A DNA stretch of 64,000 nt, taken from positions 310,001 to 374,000 of the forward strand of contig NZ_NFMB01000003.1 in assembly GCF_002161215.1 (NCBI RefSeq), read 5' to 3'. The translations under genes were made by a program, and so were the position numbers. Under the pieces are notes generated by a model. It had not been told where the DNA came from. It searched no databases and saw only the letters and a list, made by a program, of their open reading frames with translations. Numbering within the stretch: position 1 is the first letter of the stretch; the number at the start of each line of letters is the position of its first letter. The stretch is from Flavonifractor sp. An10 (lineage in GTDB: Bacteria > Bacillota > Clostridia > Oscillospirales > Oscillospiraceae). This document shows, in pieces, positions 16,663 to 26,100 of this stretch.

Positions 16663-18297
16663 TTATGCCGCATCATTTCCATTGTTTCCATCGTTTCCAG
16701 CTATAGCCGGGTTGATAAAATATGCTGTTTGCGTCCGATTGTTATACCCGACATCGGTTTCAATTTCCCGGAGGTATCTGCGCTCTACCAGAATATTCAA
16801 GGCTGCTTCCATGTCCTCCGCTTTACCAAATTTCCCACGGCATAGCCGGGTCAGCTCCGAGCGGGTTACCTTGCTCAACTGGGCAGAGGACAGCCGCTTT
16901 AGAATATACTTTGCATCCGCTTGGCTCTCGTCCGCCCCCATGAGCTGGTATGCGGCCTCTGCATGGCTGGAAAAAAACTCCCCCAGTCTGGTTGCTCCGG
17001 CCATCGTCTCTGCACTAATGGGGATTTCTGTGGGGTTTCCCATGCACTCGGCGGCGTGCATCAATGCCGCGATGCGGACAACGGCCCCGGTAAGCTTGCC
17101 CCCCCAGTCTCGCATGAACTCCCATTCGTTGCCCAGTTTCTTCTCTATGTACTCCTGATAGCTCTTGCGTATCTCGTCAGCCTCCTGGGAGAGCCGGATA
17201 ATACCACTCCCCTGATTACTCAGGATCCGGCGCACAAACGCCCGGTATTCCTCCCTCACGTTGTCAGGAATAGGCGGCGGGGAAATTGCCCGGTGTCCTA
17301 CTTTTGATTTACAGACAGCATACAGGAATCTCCCGCACAACCCGCGCCCCCGGAATGTGGAGTTACCGATTACGCCGTTCAAAACGTCCGGCTGGATGGT
17401 CAGCATCATGGTCAGGCGCGGGGCTTTTATGTGGTTTGCTTTCCGCCCGATCCGGTCAACGGTAATCGGATCACCAGAATGGCCCTTTAGGTATATATCA
17501 AAATTGGCCCCCTTTTCATATCGCCCCGACATGCTGTCAAATACCCCGCCCTCTGCGGAGCACACAGTAATACAGCCGCCTTGTGCGTCCATAATATCCA
17601 CCAGCTTCTCCGGCGTGGTGTCGTCTGCCAGGAGTCGGAAGGGGTGCTTGTCCTTAAACTCCGCAAGCTGCGCGGACAGCTCCAGGGCTTCCTCCCGCAT
17701 TTCTTCGAAGTTTGTTTTGTTTTTGGCGGCGCTGTTCTTGGCCGCCTCCAGGGCCTTTTCCAGCAAAGCTCGCTCGGTCTGGTTCTGCGCAATCTCGGCG
17801 GCCTCTGCCGTTCTGACCTCGGCCTCATATTCATAGATTGGTTTATTCAGCGCAGAGATTACCGCGCTCTTTCGCTCACCAGGGGGTGCAACCGCAGAGG
17901 TGTAGAGGCAAAGCGGTTCTTGCCAGTCTCGGGTAACTTCAACCTCATGTCTTCTCTGAAATGCCGTTGCCAGAACGCCGAGCGACAAAGTACCGCCCAT
18001 CTCCTCCGGGGTCTGTGTGCTCTCGGCCAGACACTCCACAAAGGCCCCCAGCGGGCCGGGAAGCGCATCCACCGGGAAATCCGGGGTCTGGATTTCCTCA
18101 AAGGGGATCGGCCTCTCCCAGCCCGTGGGGCGCGGGCCAAAAGCCTCCAAAGGATTACCGCCCCTGTCCACAATGGCCTTTGCAGCATCCGCCATCTCCT
18201 GGTAAGTGAAATCGTTTCGGCTTCTCAGCGACTCCACATCGTCCAGCGTAAAGCCGAGTTCAAGTAAATAGTTGAGGGGATCACCCAATGGTATCAC
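16663..18297 (-). CDS. DUF3987 (YfjI-like) replication/primase-associated ATPase
   Basis: This 544-residue protein has the DUF3987 pattern: DALPGPLGAFVECLAESTQT, then the P-loop-like APPGERKSAVIS where a canonical GKS/T is replaced by RKS. A long coiled segment (about 180-235) and an ATPase core with RLTMMLTIQPDVL follow, then a C-terminal winged-helix-like region. Family members in phages, plasmids and satellites are thought to act as helicase or primase-helicase proteins at the element's replication origin. Its start overlaps the upstream gene by 4 bp. Confidence 0.85.
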   Translation of the reverse strand: MIPLGDPLNYLLELGFTLDDVESLRSRNDFTYQEMADAAKAIVDRGGNPLEAFGPRPTGWERPIPFEEIQTPDFPVDALPGPLGAFVECLAESTQTPEEMGGTLSLGVLATAFQRRHEVEVTRDWQEPLCLYTSAVAPPGERKSAVISALNKPIYEYEAEVRTAEAAEIAQNQTERALLEKALEAAKNSAAKNKTNFEEMREEALELSAQLAEFKDKHPFRLLADDTTPEKLVDIMDAQGGCITVCSAEGGVFDSMSGRYEKGANFDIYLKGHSGDPITVDRIGRKANHIKAPRLTMMLTIQPDVLNGVIGNSTFRGRGLCGRFLYAVCKSKVGHRAISPPPIPDNVREEYRAFVRRILSNQGSGIIRLSQEADEIRKSYQEYIEKKLGNEWEFMRDWGGKLTGAVVRIAALMHAAECMGNPTEIPISAETMAGATRLGEFFSSHAEAAYQLMGADESQADAKYILKRLSSAQLSKVTRSELTRLCRGKFGKAEDMEAALNILVERRYLREIETDVGYNNRTQTAYFINPAIAGNDGNNGNDAA

Positions 18298-18683
18298 CCC
18301 TCTGCCCGTTCAATGGCCCGGGCGGACTTCATAATCTCACCGGCCCTGTGGCGCATGGAGCGGACGCAGGCGGCCCTTTCGTGCTCTGTGGCGGGTAGAT
18401 AGTAGCCTGTGACATTATCCGCCAGAATGGGCACCCCTTCGTGCCGCTCCCGCTCGATCATCAGGCGCACCGTGCGCCCATCTAACCCGGTCAGCTTCTC
18501 CAGGTGACGGCGTGGAATTGCGTTCTCCTGCCCATAGCTGAGAAGATCCGCAATTTTCCGTTGACCGCCGGGGCCCTGGGTGGTATGCTTTTGGTGGGAA
18601 ACGTCGCCTTTCCAGTGATTTTCCCGCCCGGCCTGCTCCGGTGTTGCAGCACTGGAGTGGGCCATCTTCTTTACTTCTGCCAT
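18294..18683 (-). CDS. Phage-type winged-helix-like DNA-binding protein
   Basis: This 129-residue protein has a polar N-terminal tail and a predicted helix-turn-helix RRHLEKLTGLDGRTVRLMIE at about 60-80. It continues with PILADNVTGYYLPAT, the typical wing of small regulatory or replication-accessory proteins in Firmicutes phages. It sits between the excisionase-like gene and the DUF3987 gene in the same operon, so a role in replication initiation or operon control is likely but unproven. Confidence 0.7.
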   Translation of the reverse strand: MAEVKKMAHSSAATPEQAGRENHWKGDVSHQKHTTQGPGGQRKIADLLSYGQENAIPRRHLEKLTGLDGRTVRLMIERERHEGVPILADNVTGYYLPATEHERAACVRSMRHRAGEIMKSARAIERAEG

Positions 18684-18687
18684 GTGC

Positions 18688-18894
18688 TCACCCCCTCAAA
18701 GCCGCAGCACCATCCGACGGGGAAAACAGGAACTCCTCCAGCCTGTCCAGATCCAGCAGATATTTCCGCCCTGCTCTTGAACTGGGGATTTCCCCTGCAA
18801 TCACCTTCCGTCTGATTGCCGTCTTGGTCAAAGCTGTGTCCGGGTCAATGGCCCTGACATACTCGGCGGCCTGGTCAATCGTTCTCATTCGCAT
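18688..18894 (-). CDS. xis: Excisionase-like MerR/Xis-type DNA-binding protein
   Basis: This 68-residue protein has an N-terminal helix-turn-helix (RTIDQAAEYVRAIDPDTALT) and the TAIRRKVIAGEIPSSRAGRK pattern of element excisionases. Those proteins bend DNA at the att ends and steer the integrase toward excision. It is the first gene of the right-hand operon, at the opposite end from the integrase. The ATG at 18894 is preceded by AAAGGGTG; an alternative ATG lies at 18912. Confidence 0.75.
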   Translation of the reverse strand: MRMRTIDQAAEYVRAIDPDTALTKTAIRRKVIAGEIPSSRAGRKYLLDLDRLEEFLFSPSDGAAALRG

Positions 18895-18917
18895 TTTAAC
18901 ACACCCTTTCATGAAGT

Positions 18918-18931
18918 CGAACGCGCGTTCG
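18918..18931. promoter_or_regulatory. 14-bp palindrome upstream of the excisionase operon
   Basis: CGAACGCGCGTTCG is perfectly self-complementary and lies between the promoter (-10 at 18946-18951) and the first gene. It is a likely operator for an element-encoded repressor. Confidence 0.5.
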
Positions 18932-18945
18932 CGTCCTCTAATATT

Positions 18946-18974
18946 ATTATATCTATTAGGGCAAATGTCCGCAA
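18946..18974 (-). promoter_or_regulatory. Promoter of the excisionase/replication operon
   Basis: On the minus strand TTGCGG (18969-18974) and TATAAT (18946-18951) are spaced 17 bp. The rest of 18975-19351 is AT-rich and holds no gene; apart from the tandem repeat at 19213-19234 I see nothing defined in it. Confidence 0.5.
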
Positions 18975-19212
18975 CCTATACTATATTAATAAAGAAATGC
19001 GCATAAATTTTTGCACAATATGCCGCTAGGAGCAGGTGCGAACCGCTACGACCGGAAATCTGTAAATAAATTTCACAAAAGGTCAGAATATACAATATTT
19101 TCACAATAAATATGAGTAGTCTGTAACTCAATAAATTGCTTTTCTCTGTTTTTACCAGAGGGCCTTGTGAGGAAACATGAAATGTCCCTGTTCAGCCGGC
19201 CCAATCATCTGT

Positions 19213-19234
19213 TTTGGCGCACATTTGGCGCACA
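19213..19234 (+). repeat. Right 11-bp tandem repeat, candidate integrase arm site
   Basis: TTTGGCGCACA occurs twice in perfect tandem 118 bp inside attR, in the same orientation as the left-end copies at 11952-11973. Confidence 0.55.
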
Positions 19235-19351
19235 AGGACATGAAAAAACGCCGCAGTCTATGAAAGGCTACGGCAAGAGTAAACCCGCAAAGCATTGAAA
19301 TATCAGGGATTATGAGAAGCTGTGATAAAAGGTAAAATGAGGAAATCTCAC

Positions 19352-19398
19352 CTCATAACCCGGAGGTCGGAGGTTCAAATCCTCCCCCCGCAACCATA
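19352..19398 (+). repeat. attR (displaced tRNA 3' half)
   Basis: The right copy of the 47-bp att repeat is the displaced 3' half of the original tRNA-fMet, including CCA. It is followed at once by the original tRNA terminator. It is not a complete tRNA. Confidence 0.9.
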
Positions 19399-19400
19399 AA

Positions 19401-19435
19401 AGTACCGTATTCCGTTGGAATGCGGTACTTTTTTT
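19401..19435 (+). terminator. Original tRNA operon terminator, displaced by integration
   Basis: A 13-bp stem (19401-19413 with 19417-19429, one wobble) around GTT is followed by T7. Confidence 0.85.
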
Positions 19436-19462
19436 CACTTTTTCGACCACTTGTTTTTTGCG

Positions 19463-19483
19463 TTTCTAACACTTTTCTAACAC
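19463..19483 (+). repeat. Second 11-bp-period tandem repeat outside the element
   Basis: TTTCTAACAC occurs twice with a one-base spacer, 65 bp beyond attR. It has the same period and relative position as the element's own arm-site candidates but a different sequence. The 365 bp from here to the riboswitch promoter contain no gene I can support; a minus-strand frame at 19645-19830 has no recognisable features. Confidence 0.4.
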
Positions 19484-19848
19484 AACGTCCTGTGAAATGG
19501 TCTGCGGCAGCGGCAATTTGCTGATGTCGAGCCTATATCCTCTGAAATTGATGTTGTCCTAAGGAGTGCTAGATTGCCGTATATCCTCTTATTGAAACTC
19601 CCCTCCCACGCGGCTCAACACTGCCCAAATGTACGCGTCATGCACTACGCTGAAAACAGCGCACGTGGCTGCGACAACTGGCACTCCTGGTCCATAATTT
19701 CTACGAGTGAATACACCTGACAACTTCTGGTCAAAAGCGGATTATGATGTCCGCCTGCAAAAGATATTTGATGGACGCCTGTGACAGGCCGAATATGCTG
19801 TTCGCCCATTCTCGAGCTGGCGAAATCCATCTAAAAAGAAATTAGCAA

Positions 19849-19877
19849 TTGACAATGAATGAAATGGAGAATACAAT
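19849..19877 (+). promoter_or_regulatory. Promoter of the cobalamin-riboswitch operon
   Basis: TTGACA (19849-19854), 17-bp spacer and TACAAT (19872-19877). Transcription would start near 19884, just ahead of the aptamer. Confidence 0.8.
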
Positions 19878-19904
19878 CAAGATATCAAAAGTAAAATAGC
19901 AAGC

Positions 19905-20072
19905 GCACAGGTGTGCCCTCTCCTTCGGGAGAGGACAGAAAAGGGAAGCCGGGTGAAACTCCCGCACAGGGCCGCTGCTGTAATTGCGGAGTCCCGCCAA
20001 GAATGCCACTGGTAGAGAATACCGGGAAGGCGGCGAGGATGAGGATGCATGAGTCAGAAAACCTGCCTGCTG
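19905..20072 (+). promoter_or_regulatory. Adenosylcobalamin (B12) riboswitch aptamer
   Basis: The conserved cobalamin aptamer elements appear in order: GGGAAGCCGGGTGAAACTCC at 19943-19962, GCCGCTGCTGTAA, the TGCCACTG box at 20004-20011, ACCGGGAAGGCGGCGA, the GGATGAGGATGCATGAGTCA string, and the closing ACCTGCC. P1 forms between ACAGGT near 19907 and ACCTGC near 20061. High cobalamin is expected to reduce expression of the genes downstream through the terminator at 20164-20200. The B12 ligand is inferred from the aptamer class. Confidence 0.93.
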
Positions 20073-20163
20073 CGTGCACAGAAATGCTCTTCGGATCTCA
20101 GGAGCCAGTGTGCGGCAGAGGAATCCCCTTCCCATAGGCGAGGTGGATTGTTTGCAGGCATAT

Positions 20164-20200
20164 GCCGGGATTGGAGCATGCTCCAATCCCGGCTTTTTAT
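20164..20200 (+). terminator. Riboswitch expression platform: intrinsic terminator
   Basis: A perfect 14-bp stem (20164-20177 with 20180-20193) is followed by a T5 run, between the aptamer and the first gene. GCAGGCA at 20154-20160 is complementary to TGCCTGC at the 3' side of the aptamer P1 (20063-20069), a plausible switching helix. The core ATTGGAGCATGCTCCAAT recurs at 34950-34967. Confidence 0.8.
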
Positions 20201-20246
20201 ATGTTATGGTACATGCAGTTTGATGGAGAAAGGCGGGTCATGCCCA

Positions 20247-21254
20247 ATGGAACGATATGAATATCCCTTTGCGGCAATCGTAGGACAGGAGAAACTGAAA
20301 ACCGCGCTGCTACTTAACTTGGTAGATCCCCGCCTCGGCGGTGTGCTTATCCAGGGAGAGAAAGGGACGGCCAAGTCTACAGCGGTACGCGGTTTGGCGG
20401 CGCTGATGGATGAGGTGGAAGTAACCGAGGGGTGCCCCTTCCACTGCAGAATAGACGGAGAAATGCTGTGTGATGAATGCCGCACCAAACCGGACAGACA
20501 TACGGCACGCTATCGAAGACGGGTGGTGGAGCTCCCGGTAAGCGCCACAGAGGATCGGGTAGTGGGTACTCTGGATCTGGAACGGGCGCTGAAAGAAGGG
20601 GTGAAGGCATTTGAGCCCGGGCTGCTGGCTCAGGCAAATGGGAACATCCTCTATGTAGACGAGATCAACCTGTTGGAGGACCACATCGTAGATGTGCTGC
20701 TGGATTCCGCCGCGATGGGGGTAAATACCGTGGAACGGGAGGGGGTCTCCTACAGCCACCCGGCCCGCTTTATTCTGGTAGGCACCATGAACCCGGAGGA
20801 GGGAGATCTCCGCCCCCAGCTGTTGGATCGTTTCGGCCTGATGGTGGAGGTGCACGGCGAGCCGGAAGCGGAGGCCCGCAAGGAGGTCGTCCGCCGGCGG
20901 CTGGCCTTTGAGACAGACCCAGCCGCATTCTGTGCGTTCTATGAGCCAGAGCAGGAGAAACTGCGGCGGCGCATCGCGGCGGCGCAGGACCGTCTGTCTC
21001 AAGTGGCTCTTCCCGAGGCGCTCTTTGACACGGTGGCGCGTGTCTGCACTGCGCTCCAGGTGGACGGCCACCGCGCGGACATCACCATGCTCAAGACGGC
21101 ACGGGCCTTGGCCGCCTTGGATGGACGACAGGAGGCAGCCGAGGGAGATCTGCGGCAGGCGGCAGAGCTGGCCCTGCCCCACCGGCTGCGCCGGGCTCCC
21201 TTTGAGCAGGGGGGCGGCGCCGAACTTAACTGGGGGGAACTGTTCCATGGATAG
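20247..21254 (+). CDS. AAA+ chelatase subunit, ChlI/BchI (CobS-like) type
   Basis: This 335-residue ATPase energises metal insertion into a tetrapyrrole. Walker A GEKGTAKST lies at about 38-46 and Walker B is ILYVDEINLLEDH. The sensor region FILVGTMNPEEGDLRPQLLDRFGL is typical of magnesium/cobalt chelatase I subunits. A Cys/His patch (GCPFHCRIDGEMLCDEC, about 72-88) is also typical of the family. I chose ATG 20247, where homology to the family starts; in-frame starts upstream lie in the riboswitch leader. It overlaps the next gene by 8 bp. Confidence 0.88.
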   Translation: MERYEYPFAAIVGQEKLKTALLLNLVDPRLGGVLIQGEKGTAKSTAVRGLAALMDEVEVTEGCPFHCRIDGEMLCDECRTKPDRHTARYRRRVVELPVSATEDRVVGTLDLERALKEGVKAFEPGLLAQANGNILYVDEINLLEDHIVDVLLDSAAMGVNTVEREGVSYSHPARFILVGTMNPEEGDLRPQLLDRFGLMVEVHGEPEAEARKEVVRRRLAFETDPAAFCAFYEPEQEKLRRRIAAAQDRLSQVALPEALFDTVARVCTALQVDGHRADITMLKTARALAALDGRQEAAEGDLRQAAELALPHRLRRAPFEQGGGAELNWGELFHG

Positions 21255-23115
21255 AGCCCGATATCCCTTCTCCGCCGTGGTGGGTCAGGAGCGGGCAAAG
21301 CAGGCGCTTCTCTGCCTGGCTGTGGAGCCCCGCATCGGGGGCGTACTGCTGTGCGGAGAAAAAGGGACGGCTAAGTCCACCCTGGTGAGGGCCATGGGTG
21401 GGTTGGAGGGCGTACACCTGGTGGAGCTACCTGTGAGCACCACGGAGGACATGCTTTTGGGCGGCGTGGAGCTGGAGACGGCGGTGCGCACTGGCCGGCG
21501 GCAATTCCAACCCGGTCTGCTGGCTCGGGCCGACGGGGCAGTGCTGTACGCCGATGAGATCAATCTGCTTCCCGCCGCTCTGAGCGGTGCCCTGCTGGAC
21601 ACCCTGGAGAGCGGGGTGTGCCGGGTGGAGCGGGACGGCATTTCCCATACCTGTCCCGCCCGATTTTCTCTGGTAGGAACCATGAATCCGGAGGAGGGGA
21701 TCCTTCGGCCTCAACTGCTGGACCGCTTTGGCATCTATGTTGCGGTAATCGGAGAGACAGAGCCGGAGTCCCGGAAAGAGGTGGTCCGCCGCGCTCTGGC
21801 TTTTGAGACAGATCCCGTCGGATTTCGCGCCCAATGGGCCAGGCAGGAGGCGCGGCTGTCCGAGACAGTGGCCTCCGCCCGTGCGCTCCTGCCGCAGGTA
21901 TCTGTGGGAGAGGCGGAGGAGCAGGCGGCCTGTCTGTTGGCGCGGCAGGCCAATGCCGCCGGGCACCGGGCGGAGCTATCCATTCTGCACACAGCCCGTG
22001 CTCTGGCCGCACTTGCGGGACGGACATATCTAAACATGGACGATCTCCATACGGCGGCGGAGCTGGCCCTGCCCCACCGTCGGCGGGAGGGGTGCGAAAC
22101 GCCGCCATCCCGGAAGGCGGAGGCGCCAGCCCCCCAGGAGCCGCAACCGGACAGCAGCTCCCGGGACAGAGGAGGTTCAGTGGAGGACGTCCAGCCTCCG
22201 GCGGAAGATTTACCGCCGGACAGGGCACAGCCTCCTGCACCGCATTCTCAGCAGGGCCAGTCCCGGGAAAGGCTGGAGCAGGGGGAAGAGGTCTATGAGG
22301 TGCGCGCCCTGCTCACGGGCCGGGCTGACCGCTTGGCTCGGAGAGGCAGCGGACGGCGCAGCAAGACCCGCTCCGCCACCCGGCGGGGGCGGGCCGTGGG
22401 CGACCGCATTCCACAGGGAAAGGCAGAGGATCTGGCGATAGGCGCTACGCTGAGGGCCGCCGCACCCTACCAGCAGGTCCGCGGAGGAGGAGCGGCTGGG
22501 CTGGTTCTTCTGCCCTCTGATTTTCGGGTGAAGGTGCGGGAAAGCCGTGTCGGCGCGGATATCGTGTTTGCCGTGGACGCCAGCGGCTCCATGGGGGCGG
22601 CCCGGCGGATGAAAGAGGTCAAGGAGGCGGTGCTCTCCATGCTGATGGATTCCTACCAAAGGCGCGACCGGGTAGGGCTGGTGGCCTTCCGGGGCGGAGA
22701 GGCGTCCACACTGCTGGCGCTTACGCGCAGTGTGGAGCTGGCCCAGCGGGAGCTGCAATTTCTCCCCACCGGCGGCCGTACCCCGTTGGCGGCCGGACTG
22801 GAGGAGGCGCGCCGCCTCCTGGAGCTCCAGCGCCGCCGGATGAAGGAGTCCCTGCCGCTGCTGGTCCTAATCACAGACGGGCGGGCCAATTTCAGTCGGG
22901 GCGGAGACCCGGTGGAGGAGGCCATTCAGGCGGCCAGGAGGGTAGCTGAGTCCCACATTCCTGCCGTGGTTATCGATACAGAGCGTCAGTTTGTCTCCCT
23001 AGGGCTGGCGGCCCGGCTGGCTCAGGAGATGGGTGCGCCCTGCTACCGGGTGGAGGAGCTGCGGGCCAGGCCCCTGGCGCAGCTGGTACGCGGACACAGT
23101 CCGGCGGCGGGTTGA
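21247..23115 (+). CDS. Chelatase subunit ChlD/BchD type: AAA+ domain plus VWA domain
   Basis: This 622-residue protein pairs with the upstream I-type subunit. Residues 1-280 are an AAA+ module closely similar to the preceding protein and retaining Walker A GEKGTAKST and AVLYADEINLLP. A proline- and acid-rich linker occupies about 285-400. The C-terminal integrin-I/VWA domain has the MIDAS motif at Asp444-Ser446-Ser448 (FAVDASGSMG). In magnesium chelatases the D subunit usually has a degenerate ATPase, so an intact P-loop here is noteworthy. The arrangement supports a three-subunit chelatase with the large subunit downstream. Confidence 0.9.
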   Translation: MDRARYPFSAVVGQERAKQALLCLAVEPRIGGVLLCGEKGTAKSTLVRAMGGLEGVHLVELPVSTTEDMLLGGVELETAVRTGRRQFQPGLLARADGAVLYADEINLLPAALSGALLDTLESGVCRVERDGISHTCPARFSLVGTMNPEEGILRPQLLDRFGIYVAVIGETEPESRKEVVRRALAFETDPVGFRAQWARQEARLSETVASARALLPQVSVGEAEEQAACLLARQANAAGHRAELSILHTARALAALAGRTYLNMDDLHTAAELALPHRRREGCETPPSRKAEAPAPQEPQPDSSSRDRGGSVEDVQPPAEDLPPDRAQPPAPHSQQGQSRERLEQGEEVYEVRALLTGRADRLARRGSGRRSKTRSATRRGRAVGDRIPQGKAEDLAIGATLRAAAPYQQVRGGGAAGLVLLPSDFRVKVRESRVGADIVFAVDASGSMGAARRMKEVKEAVLSMLMDSYQRRDRVGLVAFRGGEASTLLALTRSVELAQRELQFLPTGGRTPLAAGLEEARRLLELQRRRMKESLPLLVLITDGRANFSRGGDPVEEAIQAARRVAESHIPAVVIDTERQFVSLGLAARLAQEMGAPCYRVEELRARPLAQLVRGHSPAAG

Positions 23116-23125
23116 GGAGGCTTTT

Positions 23126-26100
23126 ATGGTAAAGCTGCTTTTTGTGCTCATGAATGAATATCGGCTCTGGGCCCTGCCCCAGGCCCTGACCGCGCTGGAG
23201 CGCCGGTATCCCGGTTTAGTGGAGGGATGGGTTTACTCTGTGCGGGAGGTCAACGCTGATGCCGCACTGGAGCGGGCGCTTTTGGATGACGCTGCGCGGG
23301 CGGATATGGCCTTTCTGGCTTCCCACGGCTCTATCCAGAACCTCTGCTGTTTTTCGCGGCTTTGGAAAACGCTGGAGGGGCGACCGGTCTATTTTACCTC
23401 CACCATGGGGGATGAACTGGCCGAGCTGCTCCCCGAACTGGGCCTGGAGCCGTCGCTCTACGCCGCGCTGGACGCTTATTACCAGGCCGGAAGCCCGGAG
23501 GATCTGGAGGAGCTGATGCTCTGCGCTGTCAACGGGCGATTTGGAGGCGGCTATCCGCTCCGCCCCCCGACCCCTCCCCGAGGGCAGGGTGTGTATACCC
23601 TGGAGGGCTTTCTGCCGCCGGAGTCCGAAGAGCGTTACCGAGCGCAGATGGCCGCAGAGACCCGGCCGGTGATCGGTGTGCTGATCCATGACCATTATGC
23701 CAAGACCGGAAATCTGGAGCACGTGGACGCCCTGCTGCGCGCGATCCAGGCCCGGGGGTACGTCCCTTTCGCCTTGGCGGATTCTTTTGCGGCCGACCAT
23801 GGGGCGGAACGGGGCATGCTCTACCGGATGGAGCGTGCTTACCGAAGGGAAGACGGCACACCCATCCCGGCAGCGCTGGTGGTGTCCTACGGCTTCAGCC
23901 TGACCACCCTGTCCGGACGCGAGGCGCGAGCGGGTCAGGTTCCCTCCAGCGTATTTGAGGACTGGGGCCTTCCGGTGATTCAGGGCCTTACCACTTATTT
24001 CAGCGCGGATGAATACCGCCGGGACATCCGGGGGCTGGATCTGGTCTCCCTGCCCGTGTGCGTCTACCAGCCGGAGTTTGACGGGCAGCTCATTTCCGTG
24101 CCCTATGCGGTGACAGAGCGGGTGGCAGACGGGAGAAAGGTATGCCGTCCTCTGCCTGACCGGGTGGAGCGGGTGGCAGAGCTGGCCTGCCGATGGGCGG
24201 GACTGGCCAGGAAGCCCATGGCGGAGAAGAAGCTGGCCATTATCCTCCACAACATGCCGCCCCGAAACGACACCATCGGCAGCGCCCATGGCCTGGACAC
24301 GCCGGAGACGGTATTCCGGGTGATCCGCGCTTTGGAGGCGCGGGGTCTGCAGACGGAGCACCCCTTCACGGATGGGGCCGAGATCATCGACCGCATCCGG
24401 GCTGCGGTGACCAACGACAGCCGGTGGCTCTCCCCGGAGGCCGCGCTGGAACGGGCGGCGGCAACGGTGCCGGCGGCGCAGTATCAAGCGTGGTTTGACC
24501 GCCTCAACCCCGAGACCCGGTCGCAGATGAAGGAGAGCTGGGGGCCCGCCCCTGGTACCGTCATGGTATCCGGCGGACAGATCATTATCCCAGGCATCCG
24601 CAACGGCAACCTTTTCGTGGGGCTGCAGCCTCTGCGCTCCGCCCCGGAACAGGCGGAGGAGCTCTACCACAGCACCGACAGCACACCGCCCCATTCCTAT
24701 CTGGCCTTTTATCGCTGGGTGGACGAGGTGTTTGGGGCAGATGCGGTGCTCCATGTGGGCACCCACGGCACCCTGGAGTGGCTTCCGGGCAAGGAGATCG
24801 GGCTGTCCTCCGGCTGCTTTGGAGACATCTGTATCGGCGGCATACCCCATCTGTACATCTACAATATCAGCATACTGGGTGAGGGCATGCAGGCAAAGCG
24901 GCGCTCCTACGCCTGCATCCACGACCACCTGATCCCCTCCATGGATGACTCGGACACCTATGGCGGGCTCACAGATCTGGATGAGGCTATTGACGGCTAT
25001 TATCACGCCAGGCAGGCCAGACCCGCCCAGGTGCCGGCGCTTCTGGAGCGAATTTTTACGCTGGCGGAGGAACTGAAGGTGGCCACAGATCTAAAGCTGA
25101 GCCGGGCGGATCTGGAGGCAGACCCGGAGACGGGCGTGGGGTGTCTCCACCGCTGGGTGAGCCGCATCAAGACCTCTCTGGTGCGGGATGGGCTGCATAT
25201 TTATGGGCAGGCCCCCGAGGGGACGCAATTGGACAATCTGGCGCGGGCCCTGGTTCGGGTGCCCAACGGCGGAGTGCCCGCTCTGGAGGATAGCATCCTG
25301 CTGGCTCAGGGCTGGGAGCCGGGGGAGCTGCGGGCCGCGCCAGAGCGTATCTTCCCCGACGGGCGCACCGCCCTGCGCATCCGCGACGGAGCGGTGGAGA
25401 CGGCGCGCCGGCTCTTTTCCAGCCTGGCGGGACAGGGGTACCGGCCCGATTCGGTGGCAGGGATTCTGGCGTCGGAGGATTTTCCGGGAGACACAGCTCC
25501 ATTGGCAGGGACGTTGGATTTTGTATGCCGTCAAGTGGTGCCCCGGCTGTGCCAGACCACGGACGAGATGGAGCTGCTGCTGGCGGGCGTCGAGGGGCGG
25601 TTCATTCCGCCGCTGCCCGGAGGCAGCCCATCCCGAGGAAATGTCCACATCCTGCCCACCGGCCGGAATTTCTATGCCATCGATCCGGCGGCCGTCCCCA
25701 GCCGGGCCGCCTGGGCGGTGGGGCAGACACTGGCGGAGCAGGCCATTGCGGCCTACCGCACTCAGAAGGGGGAGCCCTGGCCGGAGAGCGTGGCCATTGT
25801 GGTCTACTCCGACGAGTGCATGAAAACCCATGGCGAGGACATCGCAGAGGTGTTCGCCCTGATGGGTGTGCGTCCCCTCTATCTGGGGCAGACCGACAAG
25901 GTGGTGGGGGTAGAGCCCATCCCTCTGGAGGAATTGGGCCGTCCTCGCATCGATACTGTGCTACGCATCAGCGGCCTGTTCCGTGATACCTTCCCCAATG
26001 TGGTGGAGTTGGTGGAGCGGGCGGTGTTGGCTGTGGCCAGCCTGGACGAGAGCCCGGAGCAGAACTTTATCAAAAAACATACCGACCAGGAGCGGGAGCG

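Noticed and set aside
19352-19398. Second tRNA-Met gene at the right end of the element
   Set aside because: Only the anticodon-to-3' half is present and there is no D-arm or 5' acceptor strand, so it is attR, not a gene.
19645-19830. 61-codon minus-strand frame between attR and the riboswitch promoter
   Set aside because: No ribosome binding site, no recognisable motif and stop codons in all frames around it. It may be decayed DNA, but no gene can be supported.
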